Shown here: positions 1 to 9,594 of the stretch, piece by piece
Layout of the letters: each line of letters opens with the position of its first letter
Position numbering within the stretch: the stretch's first letter is position 1
From: an uncultured Bacteroidia bacterium
GTDB lineage: Bacteria > Bacteroidota > Bacteroidia > Bacteroidales > F082
Length of the DNA: 64,000 nt
Assembly (NCBI GenBank): GCA_902801465.1
Contig: CADCIH010000001.1
Location: forward strand, 268,007 to 332,006
Direction of reading: 5' to 3'
Position numbers and translations under genes: made by a program
The notes under the pieces: generated by a model
The model's database searches: none
The model's input: only the letters and a program-made list of their open reading frames with translations
Told to the model about the DNA's origin: nothing

Positions 1-44
1 TCCCAGCGGTGTTTTATCGTTTCGAGTTTTTCGATGATGTCCAT
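1..44 (-). CDS. prfA: Peptide chain release factor 1, N-terminal fragment
   Basis: Only the first 14 codons are in the window; the gene runs off the left edge. The peptide MDIIEKLETIKHRW matches the amino-terminal helix of Bacteroidota RF1, which terminates translation at UAA and UAG. The start codon lies 3 nt after the purM stop on the same strand, so the two are probably co-transcribed. The call rests on a very short peptide plus the purM neighbour. No GGQ or PxT motif can be checked here. Confidence 0.6.
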   Translation of the reverse strand, partial: MDIIEKLETIKHRW

Positions 45-47
45 GGA

Positions 48-1211
48 TTAATACTCAAACGTTCCGAACTCACTCTTAATCGTCAGCTGTTTCTTGTCTG
101 AAGCCTCCACATGGCCAATGATTTGGCTGTCAATGTTGAATTCCTTGGCAATGGCAATCATCTCATTGGCGGCTTTTTCGTTGGTGTAGATTTCAAGACG
201 GGAACCCATATTGAAGACCTTGTACATCTCTTTCCAATCAGTGCCGGAGGCTTGTTGGATCATACGGAACAAGGGCGGAAGCTGAAGCATGTTGTCCTTC
301 ACGATGTGCAGTTTGTCAACGAAATGCAGCACCTTGGTTTGAGCGCCACCACTACAATGGATGATGCCGTGAATTTGTTTGCGGAACTCCTTCAATATCG
401 GGATCATCAGCGGGGCATAGGTGCGGGTGGGCGAGAGGATGAGTTTGCCCACGTCCACGCCAGGGACCTCGGTCGGGCCGGTGAGTTTGTGCGGACCGGA
501 ATAGACCAAGTCATTCGGGATGCTGTGGTCATAGCTCTCATCGTATTTCTCAGCCAGATAATGGTTCAGCATGTCATGGCGAGCCGAGGTGAGGCCGTTG
601 CTGCCCATACCGCCGTTGTAGCTGTCCTCGTAGGTGGCTTGTCCGTAGGAAGCGAAGGCCACGATGACATCACCAGGTTGCAGGTTGTTTTCAATCACTT
701 CGTCGCGGCGGATGCGTGTCGTCACGGTGCTGTCGACGATGACGGTGCGTACCAAGTCGCCCACGTCGGCGGTCTCGCCTCCGGTCAATACGATGCCGAT
801 GCCCAGCTTGCGCAGTTTTTCCAAGAAATGCTCTGTGCCATTGATCAAGGCGGAAATGACTTCACCAGGGATCAAGTTTTTGTTGCGTCCGATGGTGGAG
901 GAGAGCAGCATGTTGTCGGTGGCGCCCACGCAGATGAGGTCGTCGGTGTTCATCACCACGGCGTCTTGGGCTACGCCTTCCCACACGCTCATGTCGCCGG
1001 TCTCTTTCCAGTAGAGATAGGCTAGTGACGATTTGGTTCCTGCGCCGTCGGCGTGCATGATGTTGCAGTATTCCGGGTTTCCTCCGAGGATGTCGGGGAT
1101 AATCTTGCAGAATGCGTTTGGATAGAGCCCCTTGTCGAGGTTCTTGATGGCATTGTGGATGTCTTCTTTCTCGGCGGAGACTCCACGTTGGCTATAACGT
1201 TGGTGGTCCAT
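48..1211 (-). CDS. purM: Phosphoribosylformylglycinamidine cyclo-ligase (AIR synthase)
   Basis: PurM closes the imidazole ring of FGAM with ATP to give AIR in cytosolic purine synthesis. The 387-residue protein fits the long Bacteroidota form. It starts MDHQRYSQRGVSAEK and carries the family's glycine-rich HADGAGTKSSLAYLY segment (about residues 53-67), a DAVVMNTDDLICVGA stretch (about 83-97) typical of the AIRS N-domain, and LTGGETADVGD (about 142-152). The C-terminal AIRS_C half follows. Its start overlaps the stop of the upstream OmpA-like gene by one base (TAATG), implying coupled translation, and prfA follows after 3 nt. Confidence 0.93.
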   Translation of the reverse strand: MDHQRYSQRGVSAEKEDIHNAIKNLDKGLYPNAFCKIIPDILGGNPEYCNIMHADGAGTKSSLAYLYWKETGDMSVWEGVAQDAVVMNTDDLICVGATDNMLLSSTIGRNKNLIPGEVISALINGTEHFLEKLRKLGIGIVLTGGETADVGDLVRTVIVDSTVTTRIRRDEVIENNLQPGDVIVAFASYGQATYEDSYNGGMGSNGLTSARHDMLNHYLAEKYDESYDHSIPNDLVYSGPHKLTGPTEVPGVDVGKLILSPTRTYAPLMIPILKEFRKQIHGIIHCSGGAQTKVLHFVDKLHIVKDNMLQLPPLFRMIQQASGTDWKEMYKVFNMGSRLEIYTNEKAANEMIAIAKEFNIDSQIIGHVEASDKKQLTIKSEFGTFEY

Positions 1212-3664
1212 TATTTGAATTTCAATTGCTTCACTTTGGTGTCGAACTCGAAGGTGCCCATCTGGTTCAGGGTGCTCTTGCCGATGACCCAGTCCTCGAT
1301 CATCTTTTGAACGACCTTCACCCTTACGTCGGTGAGGGTCTTGTTGGCGATGCGTATCTCTCTGATGTGGACGATGGCTCCGTTGGCTACCGATCCAGTG
1401 CCGAGGATCTTCTCCACCTCGCCTTCGAAGTTGTCGCGGTTGATGCGTCCTTCCTTCAGGAGGCGCAGGGCGGTCGCCTCTGACATGCTGAACTCGGCGT
1501 TTTGGCTATAGGTGAAAGTCTCCTTATAGGCATCCACGAAAGCGGCGAAGGTGAAGTAGCCGCGTTTGTCGGTTTCGAACTCCACGGAGGTCTTCTCTTC
1601 GGGGTTGATGGTGATGTTGACGGTGCCGCCTTCGGCGATGACGTCGCGTGGCACATAGTCTTTCGACAGGATGCGGAACTCGGTGCGGCGGTTCATCTGG
1701 TGGGCGGCTTCACGCACGTCGTTGTTGGGCAGCTTGTTGATGAAGTCCTCGGTGAGTTGGGTGCCTGCCTTGAAGGTGTAGCCTCTTACGGTCATGTCTT
1801 TCTGGATGGTGCGGGGCACGCGTTCACCATAGCCCCTGGCGGTCAGGCGCAAGGGGTCGATGCCGCGGATGATGAGGTAGTCGACGACGCTCTGGGCGCG
1901 TTTCTGCGACAGGATGTCGTTGCTTTCCTCGGATGCACGGCTATCGGTATGTGAGGCGAGCTCGATGGTGATGGTCGGGTTGACTTGCAGGGTCTCGATA
2001 AGGCCTTGCAGCGAGTCTTCGAACTGGGGTTTGAGGTCCCATTTGCCCAGGTCGTAAAGGATGTCGGGCAGCATGATGGGTTCCTCGGGGATGGGTTGCA
2101 GGGTATATTCCTTCACGAAGTCCTTGCTGAACTCGAGGCCAACGGTGGTCTCGGTGGCGCTGAGGGTGAAGTAGTTGTCCTTGTCGATGGTGATTTCGTA
2201 GGTGGTGTTTTTGTTGACTTGCGACTCGCTGAAGTTGAAGTATCCCTTGTCGTTGGTGCGGGTGCTCATCACGGAGCCGTCGGAGCCCACGAAGCGCACC
2301 GTGGCGTTCGACACGAGTTGCATGGTGCTCTCGTCTTTCACGGTGCCTGAGAAGGTGAACTGGATGCTAGGCTCTTCGAAGTAGTAGATGTTGTCGGTGC
2401 CGCGTGTGTTGCCTCGGTTTGATGACATGAAGCCTTTCTCTTGGGTGGGGTGGAACACGATGGCGAAGTCGTCGCTGGTGGAGTTCATGGGGTATTTCAG
2501 GTTGACGGGTTCGCCCCAGTTGCCTGCGGTGTCGATGGTGCTCACGAAGATGTCGAGGCCGCCCATGCCGCCGTGGCCGTTGGAGGAGAAGTAGAGGCTG
2601 GTGTCGTTACGGAGGAAGGGGAACACTTCGTCGCCGGCGGTGTTGATGTTTTCGCCGAGGTTGAAGGGGCGTCCGAAGGCCTCGCTAGTGCTTTTACGGG
2701 TCGACACCCACAGGTCCTTGCCGCCGAAGCCTCCTTTGCGTTCAGCTGAGAAGTAAAGCACCAGCTCGTCCTCTGAGAGGGTGGGGTGGCCCACGATGTC
2801 CAAAGTGTCGATGGTGGCAATCTCAACGGGGTGGGCCTGTGAGAAGGCACCGCCCGACTTGGAGGCGACCATGATCTGGCAGCCATTCTTACGATGTTCG
2901 CCGGCTTGGCAGCGGGTGAAGTAGAGTTTGGTGTAGCTGGAGTTCATGAAGCCCACGCCGTCGCTGTCATCGGTGTTGATGTTCTCGCCTTCGTCGGCCA
3001 GCTCGGGGGTACTCCAGTCGCCCTTGCGGTCCTGTTTGGAGGTCCAGAAGTCGGTGAAGTCCTGGCCCGTGATGCCTTCCTTCTCGCCTCCGGTGGCGCC
3101 GGCACGCGAGGAGGTGAAGATGATTTCGTTGTAGTTGGTGTTGGTCCAGATGGCTCCGAAGTCGGAGTAACGGGAGTTGATCTTCTTCATCTCGGTGACT
3201 TCATAGCGAGAGGGGTTGTCCATCCACTCTTGGATGAGGTTGGTGGACTCCAGTCCCAGCCGGCCTCTCGGGTCGTCGGGAACGGCCTTGATGTAGTTCT
3301 CGTATTGCTGGATGGCATCGTTGAACTTCTCGTTGGTCTTGAAGGTCTCGGCGGCGTACAGGTAGGCCTCGGGATGGGTGTTGGGGAAGTCGGTGTTGAG
3401 CACCCTGCGGTAGTAGGGCTCGGCGCGTTTGCTGAGTCCGATGAGGCGGTAGCATTCAGCCATCTGGAAGCTGATGCGGGCGCGTTCGGCCTTGTTGCGT
3501 TTGCTCCGCTTGTAGGCCTTCTTGTAAAGGTCCACGGCTTCGGTGTATTGTTTCCGGCCAAAAGCCAGGTCGGCGTTCTTGGCGGGGTTTCTTCTTTGTG
3601 CATAGAGCTCAGCGTCGAGGCTGAGACAAAGAACTGAGAGTAGGATGATGATAATTTTCTTCAT
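1211..3664 (-). CDS. PorE-like OmpA-family outer-membrane/periplasmic protein with C-terminal degenerate retropepsin-like domain
   Basis: An 817-residue secreted protein. In order: signal peptide (1-23, cleavage after LYAQ), TPR repeats (about 28-150), a PD40/WD40-type propeller (about 165-430, several 'LYFSS'-type blades), a carboxypeptidase-regulatory-like domain (about 436-520) and an OmpA peptidoglycan-binding domain (about 533-667, core ELASHTDSRASEESNDILSQ). This order matches PorE, the peptidoglycan anchor of T9SS, but PorE proteins are usually about 670 residues. The extra segment (about 685-817) is patterned like a clan AA retropepsin, except that the DTGA catalytic loop reads YSQNA (718-722). 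A PorE role is inferred from architecture and the many T9SS cargos nearby. It is coupled to purM by a 1-base overlap. Confidence 0.75.
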   Translation of the reverse strand: MKKIIIILLSVLCLSLDAELYAQRRNPAKNADLAFGRKQYTEAVDLYKKAYKRSKRNKAERARISFQMAECYRLIGLSKRAEPYYRRVLNTDFPNTHPEAYLYAAETFKTNEKFNDAIQQYENYIKAVPDDPRGRLGLESTNLIQEWMDNPSRYEVTEMKKINSRYSDFGAIWTNTNYNEIIFTSSRAGATGGEKEGITGQDFTDFWTSKQDRKGDWSTPELADEGENINTDDSDGVGFMNSSYTKLYFTRCQAGEHRKNGCQIMVASKSGGAFSQAHPVEIATIDTLDIVGHPTLSEDELVLYFSAERKGGFGGKDLWVSTRKSTSEAFGRPFNLGENINTAGDEVFPFLRNDTSLYFSSNGHGGMGGLDIFVSTIDTAGNWGEPVNLKYPMNSTSDDFAIVFHPTQEKGFMSSNRGNTRGTDNIYYFEEPSIQFTFSGTVKDESTMQLVSNATVRFVGSDGSVMSTRTNDKGYFNFSESQVNKNTTYEITIDKDNYFTLSATETTVGLEFSKDFVKEYTLQPIPEEPIMLPDILYDLGKWDLKPQFEDSLQGLIETLQVNPTITIELASHTDSRASEESNDILSQKRAQSVVDYLIIRGIDPLRLTARGYGERVPRTIQKDMTVRGYTFKAGTQLTEDFINKLPNNDVREAAHQMNRRTEFRILSKDYVPRDVIAEGGTVNITINPEEKTSVEFETDKRGYFTFAAFVDAYKETFTYSQNAEFSMSEATALRLLKEGRINRDNFEGEVEKILGTGSVANGAIVHIREIRIANKTLTDVRVKVVQKMIEDWVIGKSTLNQMGTFEFDTKVKQLKFK

Positions 3665-3668
3665 GCTA

Positions 3669-3676
3669 CAAAAATA
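3669..3676 (-). promoter_or_regulatory. Bacteroidota-type -7 box (TATTTTTG) for the PorE-like gene
   Basis: On the minus strand the octamer TATTTTTG fits TAnnTTTG and is followed after only 4 nt (TAGC) by the ATG at 3664. Transcription would then begin at or beside the start codon. No clear TTTG -33 element is seen at the usual distance. Confidence 0.5.
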
Positions 3677-3721
3677 CTACAAATCGGCGAATAATAGATG
3701 GCGTAAGGCAGAAAAAATCTC

Positions 3722-6277
3722 TCATTCGGTTTTGACCACTTTTTGGGTCGATACCTGACGCTCACCAAGGGTCTGGATGAGATAGGTCCCGCTGGGCATG
3801 TCTCTCATGTGATCTTGGAGGCGATGGCCTTCGTTGGCACCGAGGGTCTTGACCAAAACGCCACGTAAGTCGTATATTCTGAACTCTTTAACGTCGTCAG
3901 TTGGATACTCGTTTTCATCAATACCGGTGCCTGTCCTGACGTTGATTTGAAGTTGGTAGGTCCCGGTCCGGCCTTCAAAGTAAGGCATCACGCAGAAATA
4001 CACCGTTCCGTTCGTCGTGGTGAAGTCCGACACGACGTCGTCGTAATACTCCGACCAGTTGCTGCCATCGGTAGAATAAGCAACCTTGGCGTCGACGGTG
4101 TAGTAGGTGCCGTCGTCGCTGCTGTAGGAGTCGTTGAGTCGTGTCCGTAGGGTATAGGTGTTTCCGGGGGTGAGTTGTACTTTGTAATAGTCTAAGTCGT
4201 TCTCGTTGTGTAAGTTGGCTCCGTTGGTGTTGATGTTGACGGTGCCGCTTGACAGGTTGAAGGGCAGTGCGTAGGCTGAGCTGACGCTGTTGTTGCTCTC
4301 GTATGGGTCGTGGGTGACCGAGGGGGCAACCACCTCGATGTTGACGGGGTTCGGGTATTGCGAGGCGCCTGCATAATACCAGTTGGAGGAGCCCGAGCGC
4401 TGGTAAGCTAGCTCGATGTAATAGGAGCCGGGTTCCACGGTGATCGTCCCTGTGAAATCGAGACCGTAGGTATAATGATAGCCTGATTGCAGACCGTTCG
4501 AGCAGTCGAAGATACCGATGTTTTGCGCCCATGAGCCGTCGGGGTTGGCCAGGTTCACCCGGAACCTGCCGTAGAAGTCAGAGTTGCTTGAGTTCCACAC
4601 ATCGACGTTCACCGTGGCGGTCTCATCGTAATAGAGGTATTCTCCTGAGGTGATGGTGAAGTTGGAATTGGTCTCGATGTCAGCTGTGTACTCGATGTCG
4701 AAGTATGCGTCGCTGTAGCTTCCGTTGTCGATGAGGTTCCACAGGTCACCGTCCATGCTGTAGAGTATAGCCATGGCATACGACCCTGGGGTGTAGGGTG
4801 GACCGCCGGCGCAGCTCATGTTGCCATAGATATAGTAGCCTGGGTCCAAAGGATCAGAGACCATGCTCCATTGGTCCATCACATCAACAAAGCGGTACTC
4901 ATCGTTCTCCAACCTGAACACGCCAGCACCCAAATAGCCTCCGAAGCTGCCTCCTCCGTTGTTGGCGATCTCGGTGTAAACCGACAAGTCGTCGTAGAAC
5001 CAATAATCCTCTTCCATCGTCAAGTCGCAGTTGTAGCTGAGCTCGAAGATGGTGGAGCTTCCGCCACCGCCGCCTCCACCTCCTCCGCCATTGCCGCTGT
5101 AGGCGGGCTCGATGCCGACGATGGCCTGCTGATTGTTGGAATAGTTGTGTGATGATGGATTTAGGTTATTTATATAGAAAAACCCATCGCAATAACCGTC
5201 CCATCCCCAGTTGAAGTGGAAATAGTCGCTGTTATTATATCCGTCGCACACGAAGGCGTGTCCTCCTGAGTCGCCGAAACCGCCGTACATCATGGGCCGA
5301 GAGGCGTTCAGCTCGTTCTTCAGCAGGCTCACCCATTGGGCGTCGGTGTAGTTCGACTTCACGGCGTTGTGGAGGGTGTTCTTGTAGTCGAAATAGGTCT
5401 TGAGGGCGAGTTCGGCGCAGGGGCGACCGTTGCTGTTGCTGATGATATATGCGGCGCTGCCATAGTCGGGGCTGCCGCTGATGCCGTAGTCCATGTCAAC
5501 AGCGACGCCACAGTGGTACATCAGGGTGGCCACGGCGTTGTTGTTGCTGTTGACACTGTTGGGCATGGCCGACCACTGGTAGTTGACCGAGCTGAAGTCG
5601 ACATACAAGGAGCCATATTCGGGATGGGTGTAGGGGGTGTAGGAGTGGGTGCCGCTGCCGTGTTCGGGGTACGACCAGTATTTCATCACCTGGGCCATGG
5701 CGGTGGCCACGCAGCCTGTCACCGTGCGTTCGTGGGCGGCGTTGTCGTAAGGGCAGAGGGCGTTGTAGTAGGGGCTCTGGCTCCATTGGGTGGCCACTAG
5801 GGGGTTGACAGCTTTCTCCGACTTGATAGGTGGGTTCTTGCCCTGGCGCAGACAGGCCCATTCGTTGAGGGTCTCTTCGGAGGCCGTGGCTTTCGATGCG
5901 ACGGCCGTCCTGATCTGTCGGGCATAGTCGTCGAGCAGGTCTTTGAAGCCAGGGGGCAGTTCGGCCCAGTCGATGTTGTTCTCGTACGAATAGCCCAGCA
6001 CAGGGGTCACGCAGTCGTCGGCGGCGATGATGACATAGCCTTTGCCTGCCTCGTTGTTGAAGAGGTAGAACTCGTTGTAGCCGCATTGTTGGGCGACGTT
6101 GACGAGTCGTGCTTCAGTGTCGGCGGCTTTATAGGCGATGCCGTTTCTGACACCTATGATATGGTTGGCTTTCCAGAAACTCTTCGCAAGGTCACGTGCA
6201 GTGTCTTCGTCGATAGGATGAGCGGTCGCTGCCAGGCCGAATGCCAGCAGCAGGGCGAGTGTAAGGAGTCGTTTCAT
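3722..6277 (-). CDS. Secreted C10 (streptopain-type) cysteine peptidase with T9SS sorting domain
   Basis: An 851-residue extracellular protease. A signal peptide (1-19) precedes a Spi-type inhibitory propeptide (about 20-130). The catalytic domain has the nucleophile in TGCVATAMAQVMKYW (Cys189) and the base in SGGHAFVCDGY (His340). A run of ten glycines (about 397-406) links it to beta-sandwich regions, including a pre-peptidase-C-like domain starting near DPYESNNS (about 655-780). The C-terminus (about 785-851) has the type A T9SS pattern, with IYDLRG and SGTYLIQ motifs and a basic end. It is therefore probably exported by Sec, moved to the surface by T9SS and cleaved there. It is single-cistron on the minus strand, with a TATCTTTG box upstream. 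The substrate is unknown. Confidence 0.88.
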   Translation of the reverse strand: MKRLLTLALLLAFGLAATAHPIDEDTARDLAKSFWKANHIIGVRNGIAYKAADTEARLVNVAQQCGYNEFYLFNNEAGKGYVIIAADDCVTPVLGYSYENNIDWAELPPGFKDLLDDYARQIRTAVASKATASEETLNEWACLRQGKNPPIKSEKAVNPLVATQWSQSPYYNALCPYDNAAHERTVTGCVATAMAQVMKYWSYPEHGSGTHSYTPYTHPEYGSLYVDFSSVNYQWSAMPNSVNSNNNAVATLMYHCGVAVDMDYGISGSPDYGSAAYIISNSNGRPCAELALKTYFDYKNTLHNAVKSNYTDAQWVSLLKNELNASRPMMYGGFGDSGGHAFVCDGYNNSDYFHFNWGWDGYCDGFFYINNLNPSSHNYSNNQQAIVGIEPAYSGNGGGGGGGGGGSSTIFELSYNCDLTMEEDYWFYDDLSVYTEIANNGGGSFGGYLGAGVFRLENDEYRFVDVMDQWSMVSDPLDPGYYIYGNMSCAGGPPYTPGSYAMAILYSMDGDLWNLIDNGSYSDAYFDIEYTADIETNSNFTITSGEYLYYDETATVNVDVWNSSNSDFYGRFRVNLANPDGSWAQNIGIFDCSNGLQSGYHYTYGLDFTGTITVEPGSYYIELAYQRSGSSNWYYAGASQYPNPVNIEVVAPSVTHDPYESNNSVSSAYALPFNLSSGTVNINTNGANLHNENDLDYYKVQLTPGNTYTLRTRLNDSYSSDDGTYYTVDAKVAYSTDGSNWSEYYDDVVSDFTTTNGTVYFCVMPYFEGRTGTYQLQINVRTGTGIDENEYPTDDVKEFRIYDLRGVLVKTLGANEGHRLQDHMRDMPSGTYLIQTLGERQVSTQKVVKTE

Positions 6278-6302
6278 GTCTTTACGATTTGATATCCAGT
6301 CG

Positions 6303-6310
6303 CAAAGATA
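6303..6310 (-). promoter_or_regulatory. -7 box (TATCTTTG) upstream of C10 peptidase gene
   Basis: TATCTTTG on the minus strand fits TAnnTTTG and lies 25 nt before the ATG at 6277. It sits between the secDF terminator and the gene, so the peptidase probably has its own promoter. A -33 element is not obvious. Confidence 0.45.
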
Positions 6311-6330
6311 ATCATTATTACTGAAAAATA

Positions 6331-6363
6331 AAAAAAAGAATCCCGCCGTTTCCGGCGGGATTC
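6331..6363 (-). terminator. Rho-independent terminator of secDF
   Basis: An 11-bp near-perfect GC-rich stem (6338-6348 with 6353-6363, loop of 4) is followed on the minus strand by a run of seven T. It lies 25 nt after the secDF stop codon. Confidence 0.85.
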
Positions 6364-6387
6364 CATTTGCAACAAGAAGCCTGTTTC

Positions 6388-9300
6388 TTATTTCTTCTTT
6401 CCGGTTTCTTCAGCCTCGGCGATGGCCTTCTCTTGCTTATGACCCTTGAGGAGGTTGTAAGCGATGGGTGAGGACAGGAACACTGAGGAGAATGTACCGG
6501 CCAGGATACCGACCAACAGGGCGAAGATGAATCCGCGGATGGTGTCGCCGCCGAAGAAGAAGATGGCGAGCAACACGACGAAGGTGGAACCTGAGGTGTT
6601 GAACGAACGGGTCAACGTGCTGTTGACAGCGTTGTTGATGTTCTCTTTCCAGGTGGCCTTCGGATGCAGGTTGGTATTCTCACGCACGCGGTCGAAGATA
6701 ACCACGGTGGCGTTGATGGAGTAACCGATGATGGTCAGCACGGCGGCGATGAAGGCCTGGTCAACTTCCATGGTGAAAGGCAGGATGTTGAAGAACAGGG
6801 AATACATGCCGAGCATGATGACGGTATCGTGGGTCAGAGCGGCGAGAGCCGACAGACCATACTGCCATCTGCGGAAACGGATGGCGATGTAGGCGAACAT
6901 CAAGACGAGTGACACGATGATGGCCCAGATGGACTTACGTGTGACGTCGCTGGCGATGGTGGCGCCCACCTTCTGGGTGCTCAACACGCCGATGGTCTCG
7001 TCCTCCGAGGAGAACTGGTCGGCAGTGATGTTCTGACTGAACAAACCCTTCAGACCTTGGTAGAGGATACCCTGAATCTCGCTGTCAACATCGGGGTTGT
7101 TGTCGTCAATCTTGTACTTGGTCGTGATCTTCACCTGACCGTTAGGACCATAGGTCTTCACCTCAGGAGTCTCCCAACCTTCAACATCAAGGCTTGAAAG
7201 TGCTTCACGGACTTGGTCAACCTTCACATCCTGGTCGAAACGAACGATGTAGTTACGGCCACCCTTGAAGTCGATACCGAGGTTCAGACCCTTGAAGGCG
7301 AGTGAACCGACACTGATGACGATCATGACGAGGGCGATGATGTAAGCGGTCTTGCGGAAGTTGATGAAGTCGAAGTGGGTGTCCTTCAGGAAGTTCTCAG
7401 TGAACTTGGTGGTGAAGGAGATTTCCTTTTCCTTATCGAGCATTCTCGTGAAGATGAGACGGCTGATGAAGATGGAGGTGAACAGTGAGGTGAGGATACC
7501 GATGCAGAGGGTGACGGCGAAGCTGTGGACAGGGCCGGTACCCAGGATGATCAGCACGATACCAGTGATCAAGGTGGTGACGTTACCGTCGATGATGGCG
7601 GAGTAGGCGTTCTTGTAACCAGCGTCGATAGCAGGACGCAGGCCCTTGCCGTTACGGAGCTCTTCCTTGATACGTTCAAAGATAATCACGTTCGAGTCGA
7701 CGGCCATACCCAAGGTCAACACGATACCAGCGATGCCAGGCAGGGTCAGCACGGAGCCGAGGCATGCCAGCACGCCGAACAAGAAGAACACGTTGACGAT
7801 CAGGGCGACGTCGGCGACCAGACCAGCCTTCTTATAGAAGAAGATCATGTAAACCAGCACGAGGATGAATGCGAACACCATGGACCACATACCCTTGCGG
7901 ACGGACTCTTGACCCAGTGAAGGACCAACGACCTGTTCCTCGAGGATACGGGCGGGTGCGGGCAGCTTACCGGCCTTCAAGATGTTGGCCAAGTCTTGTG
8001 CCTCTTCGATGCTCATGCCGCCGCCGGAGATGCTTGAACGACCGTTCGGGATCTCGTCGTTGACGACAGGATAGCTGTACACGTAGTTGTCGAGCACGAT
8101 GGCGATCTGCTTGCCGATGTTCTCACCGGTGAGGCGCTTCCAGGCCTTGGCACCCTCGGAGTTCATCTGCAGGGTGACTTCCACCTGGTTGCTCTGGCCG
8201 TAGTCCTGACGGGCGTCGGTGATGACTTCACCACCGAGGGCGCACTTGTTGTCGCGCGACATCTTCAGGGCAACGAGCTCGAGGTATTCGGCCTCATCGC
8301 CGAAGCTCTCAGGCTTCACAGTCCAAGCGAGTTTCATGGTGCGGGGGAAGATGTTCTCTTCAGCAGCGACGCGCAGCATGCGGTTGATGGCGGCGGTGTC
8401 TTTCACCTGGGCCATACCCACGCGTGCGGTGGCGGCAGGACCTTGCTGGGTGTAGGAGGGGCTTAGCAGGGCGTAGAGGGGATTCTCCTCGCGAGCCTTG
8501 GCGAGAGCCTCGTCTTCGCTGAGGTTGTCCATGCTGGCGCTGTCCTGTCCGATCTGGTCGAGAAGACTGCCGGTGGTGTCGGCCACGGCGACTTCCTCGC
8601 CTTCAACGGGTTGCTCTTCAACAACCTCGGCGGGAGTCTCTTCAACGGCCTCGGTCACCTCTTCCTCGACGACCTCGCCCTCGGCAAGAGCCTTCTGGTC
8701 CTTGTTCTTCTGGGCCAGCAGGGCGTTGGCTTGGTCGAAATACTGATAGATCTCGCTGAAGTTGTAGGTCTCCCAGAACTCGAGCTGAGCGGTTCCTTGG
8801 AGGAGCTTACGCACACGGGCCGGGTCCTTGATGCCAGGAAGCTCGACCAAGATGCGGCCGCTGCCTTCCAACTTCTGGATGTTGGGCTGTGCCACACCGA
8901 AACGGTCGATACGGGTCCTCAGGATCTGGTACGAACGGTCGATGGCGCCGTCGCTCTCTTCCTTCAAAACCTTCAGCACCTCGCTGTTGGTGGAGTTGAC
9001 GGTGATGCCTTTATCTTTGAACTCAAAAAGGAAAATCGAGGCTAACTTGGCGTTGGGGTCAACTTCCTCGAAGGCCTGGCCGAACAGGGTCACGAAGTCG
9101 CCTTCGCTATTCTCCTGACGCTCAGTGGCAAGCTTCATGGCCTGCTGGAAAGTGGGGTCGCCAGCATTGGCACCGGCCAAGGCATTGACGATGTCCTTCA
9201 CCGAGACCTCAAGGGTGACGTTCATGCCGCCCTTCAAGTCCAAACCTAAGTTGATTTCTCTCTCCTTGGCCTCGCGATAGGTGTACTTCTTCACCAAAAG

Positions 9301-9480
9301 GTTGTACACGTTCACGTTGCTCACAGAGTCTAAATAGTAGTTCTCCTTCGCCTCATCGCCCTGGGCAAACTTCGCAGCACGATTCTCCACCACCTTGGTG
9401 ACCACGGTGAAGGAAAGCTGGTACAGGAAGATCAGCCCGAAAATGATGGCTAAAGTCTTGATTGCTCCTTTGTTTTGCAT
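6388..9480 (-). CDS. secDF: Protein translocase subunit SecDF (fusion)
   Basis: A 1030-residue inner-membrane protein combining SecD and SecF, which uses the proton gradient to help pull preproteins through SecYEG. The SecD half begins with a membrane segment (about 7-27) and the signature NLGLDLKGGMNVTLEV (about 77-92). The SecF half begins near 715 with the matching NLGIDFKGGRNYIVRF. Between the first periplasmic region and the SecD membrane block is a low-complexity acidic insert (about 255-345). Both halves end in RND-type membrane segments. It is monocistronic, with its own promoter and terminator. The many Sec/T9SS cargos in this window depend on this export route. Confidence 0.95.
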   Translation of the reverse strand: MQNKGAIKTLAIIFGLIFLYQLSFTVVTKVVENRAAKFAQGDEAKENYYLDSVSNVNVYNLLVKKYTYREAKEREINLGLDLKGGMNVTLEVSVKDIVNALAGANAGDPTFQQAMKLATERQENSEGDFVTLFGQAFEEVDPNAKLASIFLFEFKDKGITVNSTNSEVLKVLKEESDGAIDRSYQILRTRIDRFGVAQPNIQKLEGSGRILVELPGIKDPARVRKLLQGTAQLEFWETYNFSEIYQYFDQANALLAQKNKDQKALAEGEVVEEEVTEAVEETPAEVVEEQPVEGEEVAVADTTGSLLDQIGQDSASMDNLSEDEALAKAREENPLYALLSPSYTQQGPAATARVGMAQVKDTAAINRMLRVAAEENIFPRTMKLAWTVKPESFGDEAEYLELVALKMSRDNKCALGGEVITDARQDYGQSNQVEVTLQMNSEGAKAWKRLTGENIGKQIAIVLDNYVYSYPVVNDEIPNGRSSISGGGMSIEEAQDLANILKAGKLPAPARILEEQVVGPSLGQESVRKGMWSMVFAFILVLVYMIFFYKKAGLVADVALIVNVFFLFGVLACLGSVLTLPGIAGIVLTLGMAVDSNVIIFERIKEELRNGKGLRPAIDAGYKNAYSAIIDGNVTTLITGIVLIILGTGPVHSFAVTLCIGILTSLFTSIFISRLIFTRMLDKEKEISFTTKFTENFLKDTHFDFINFRKTAYIIALVMIVISVGSLAFKGLNLGIDFKGGRNYIVRFDQDVKVDQVREALSSLDVEGWETPEVKTYGPNGQVKITTKYKIDDNNPDVDSEIQGILYQGLKGLFSQNITADQFSSEDETIGVLSTQKVGATIASDVTRKSIWAIIVSLVLMFAYIAIRFRRWQYGLSALAALTHDTVIMLGMYSLFFNILPFTMEVDQAFIAAVLTIIGYSINATVVIFDRVRENTNLHPKATWKENINNAVNSTLTRSFNTSGSTFVVLLAIFFFGGDTIRGFIFALLVGILAGTFSSVFLSSPIAYNLLKGHKQEKAIAEAEETGKKK

Positions 9481-9556
9481 TGTAGAAACGATTTAATTAT
9501 TTGACTTTCAATATTTTATATTTAATTTTTGCTTTTTTTGCCTAAAATTGAGCCTG

Positions 9557-9588
9557 CAAAATTAGAAACTTTTGTTCGATTTCGCAAA
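9557..9588 (-). promoter_or_regulatory. secDF: Promoter of secDF (TTTG / TAATTTTG)
   Basis: On the minus strand TTTG (9588-9585) is followed by a 20-nt spacer and TAATTTTG (9564-9557). This fits the Bacteroidota consensus TTTG-N17-23-TAnnTTTG. It leaves a leader of roughly 70 nt before the secDF ATG at 9480. Confidence 0.6.
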
Positions 9589-9594
9589 TTGTTT

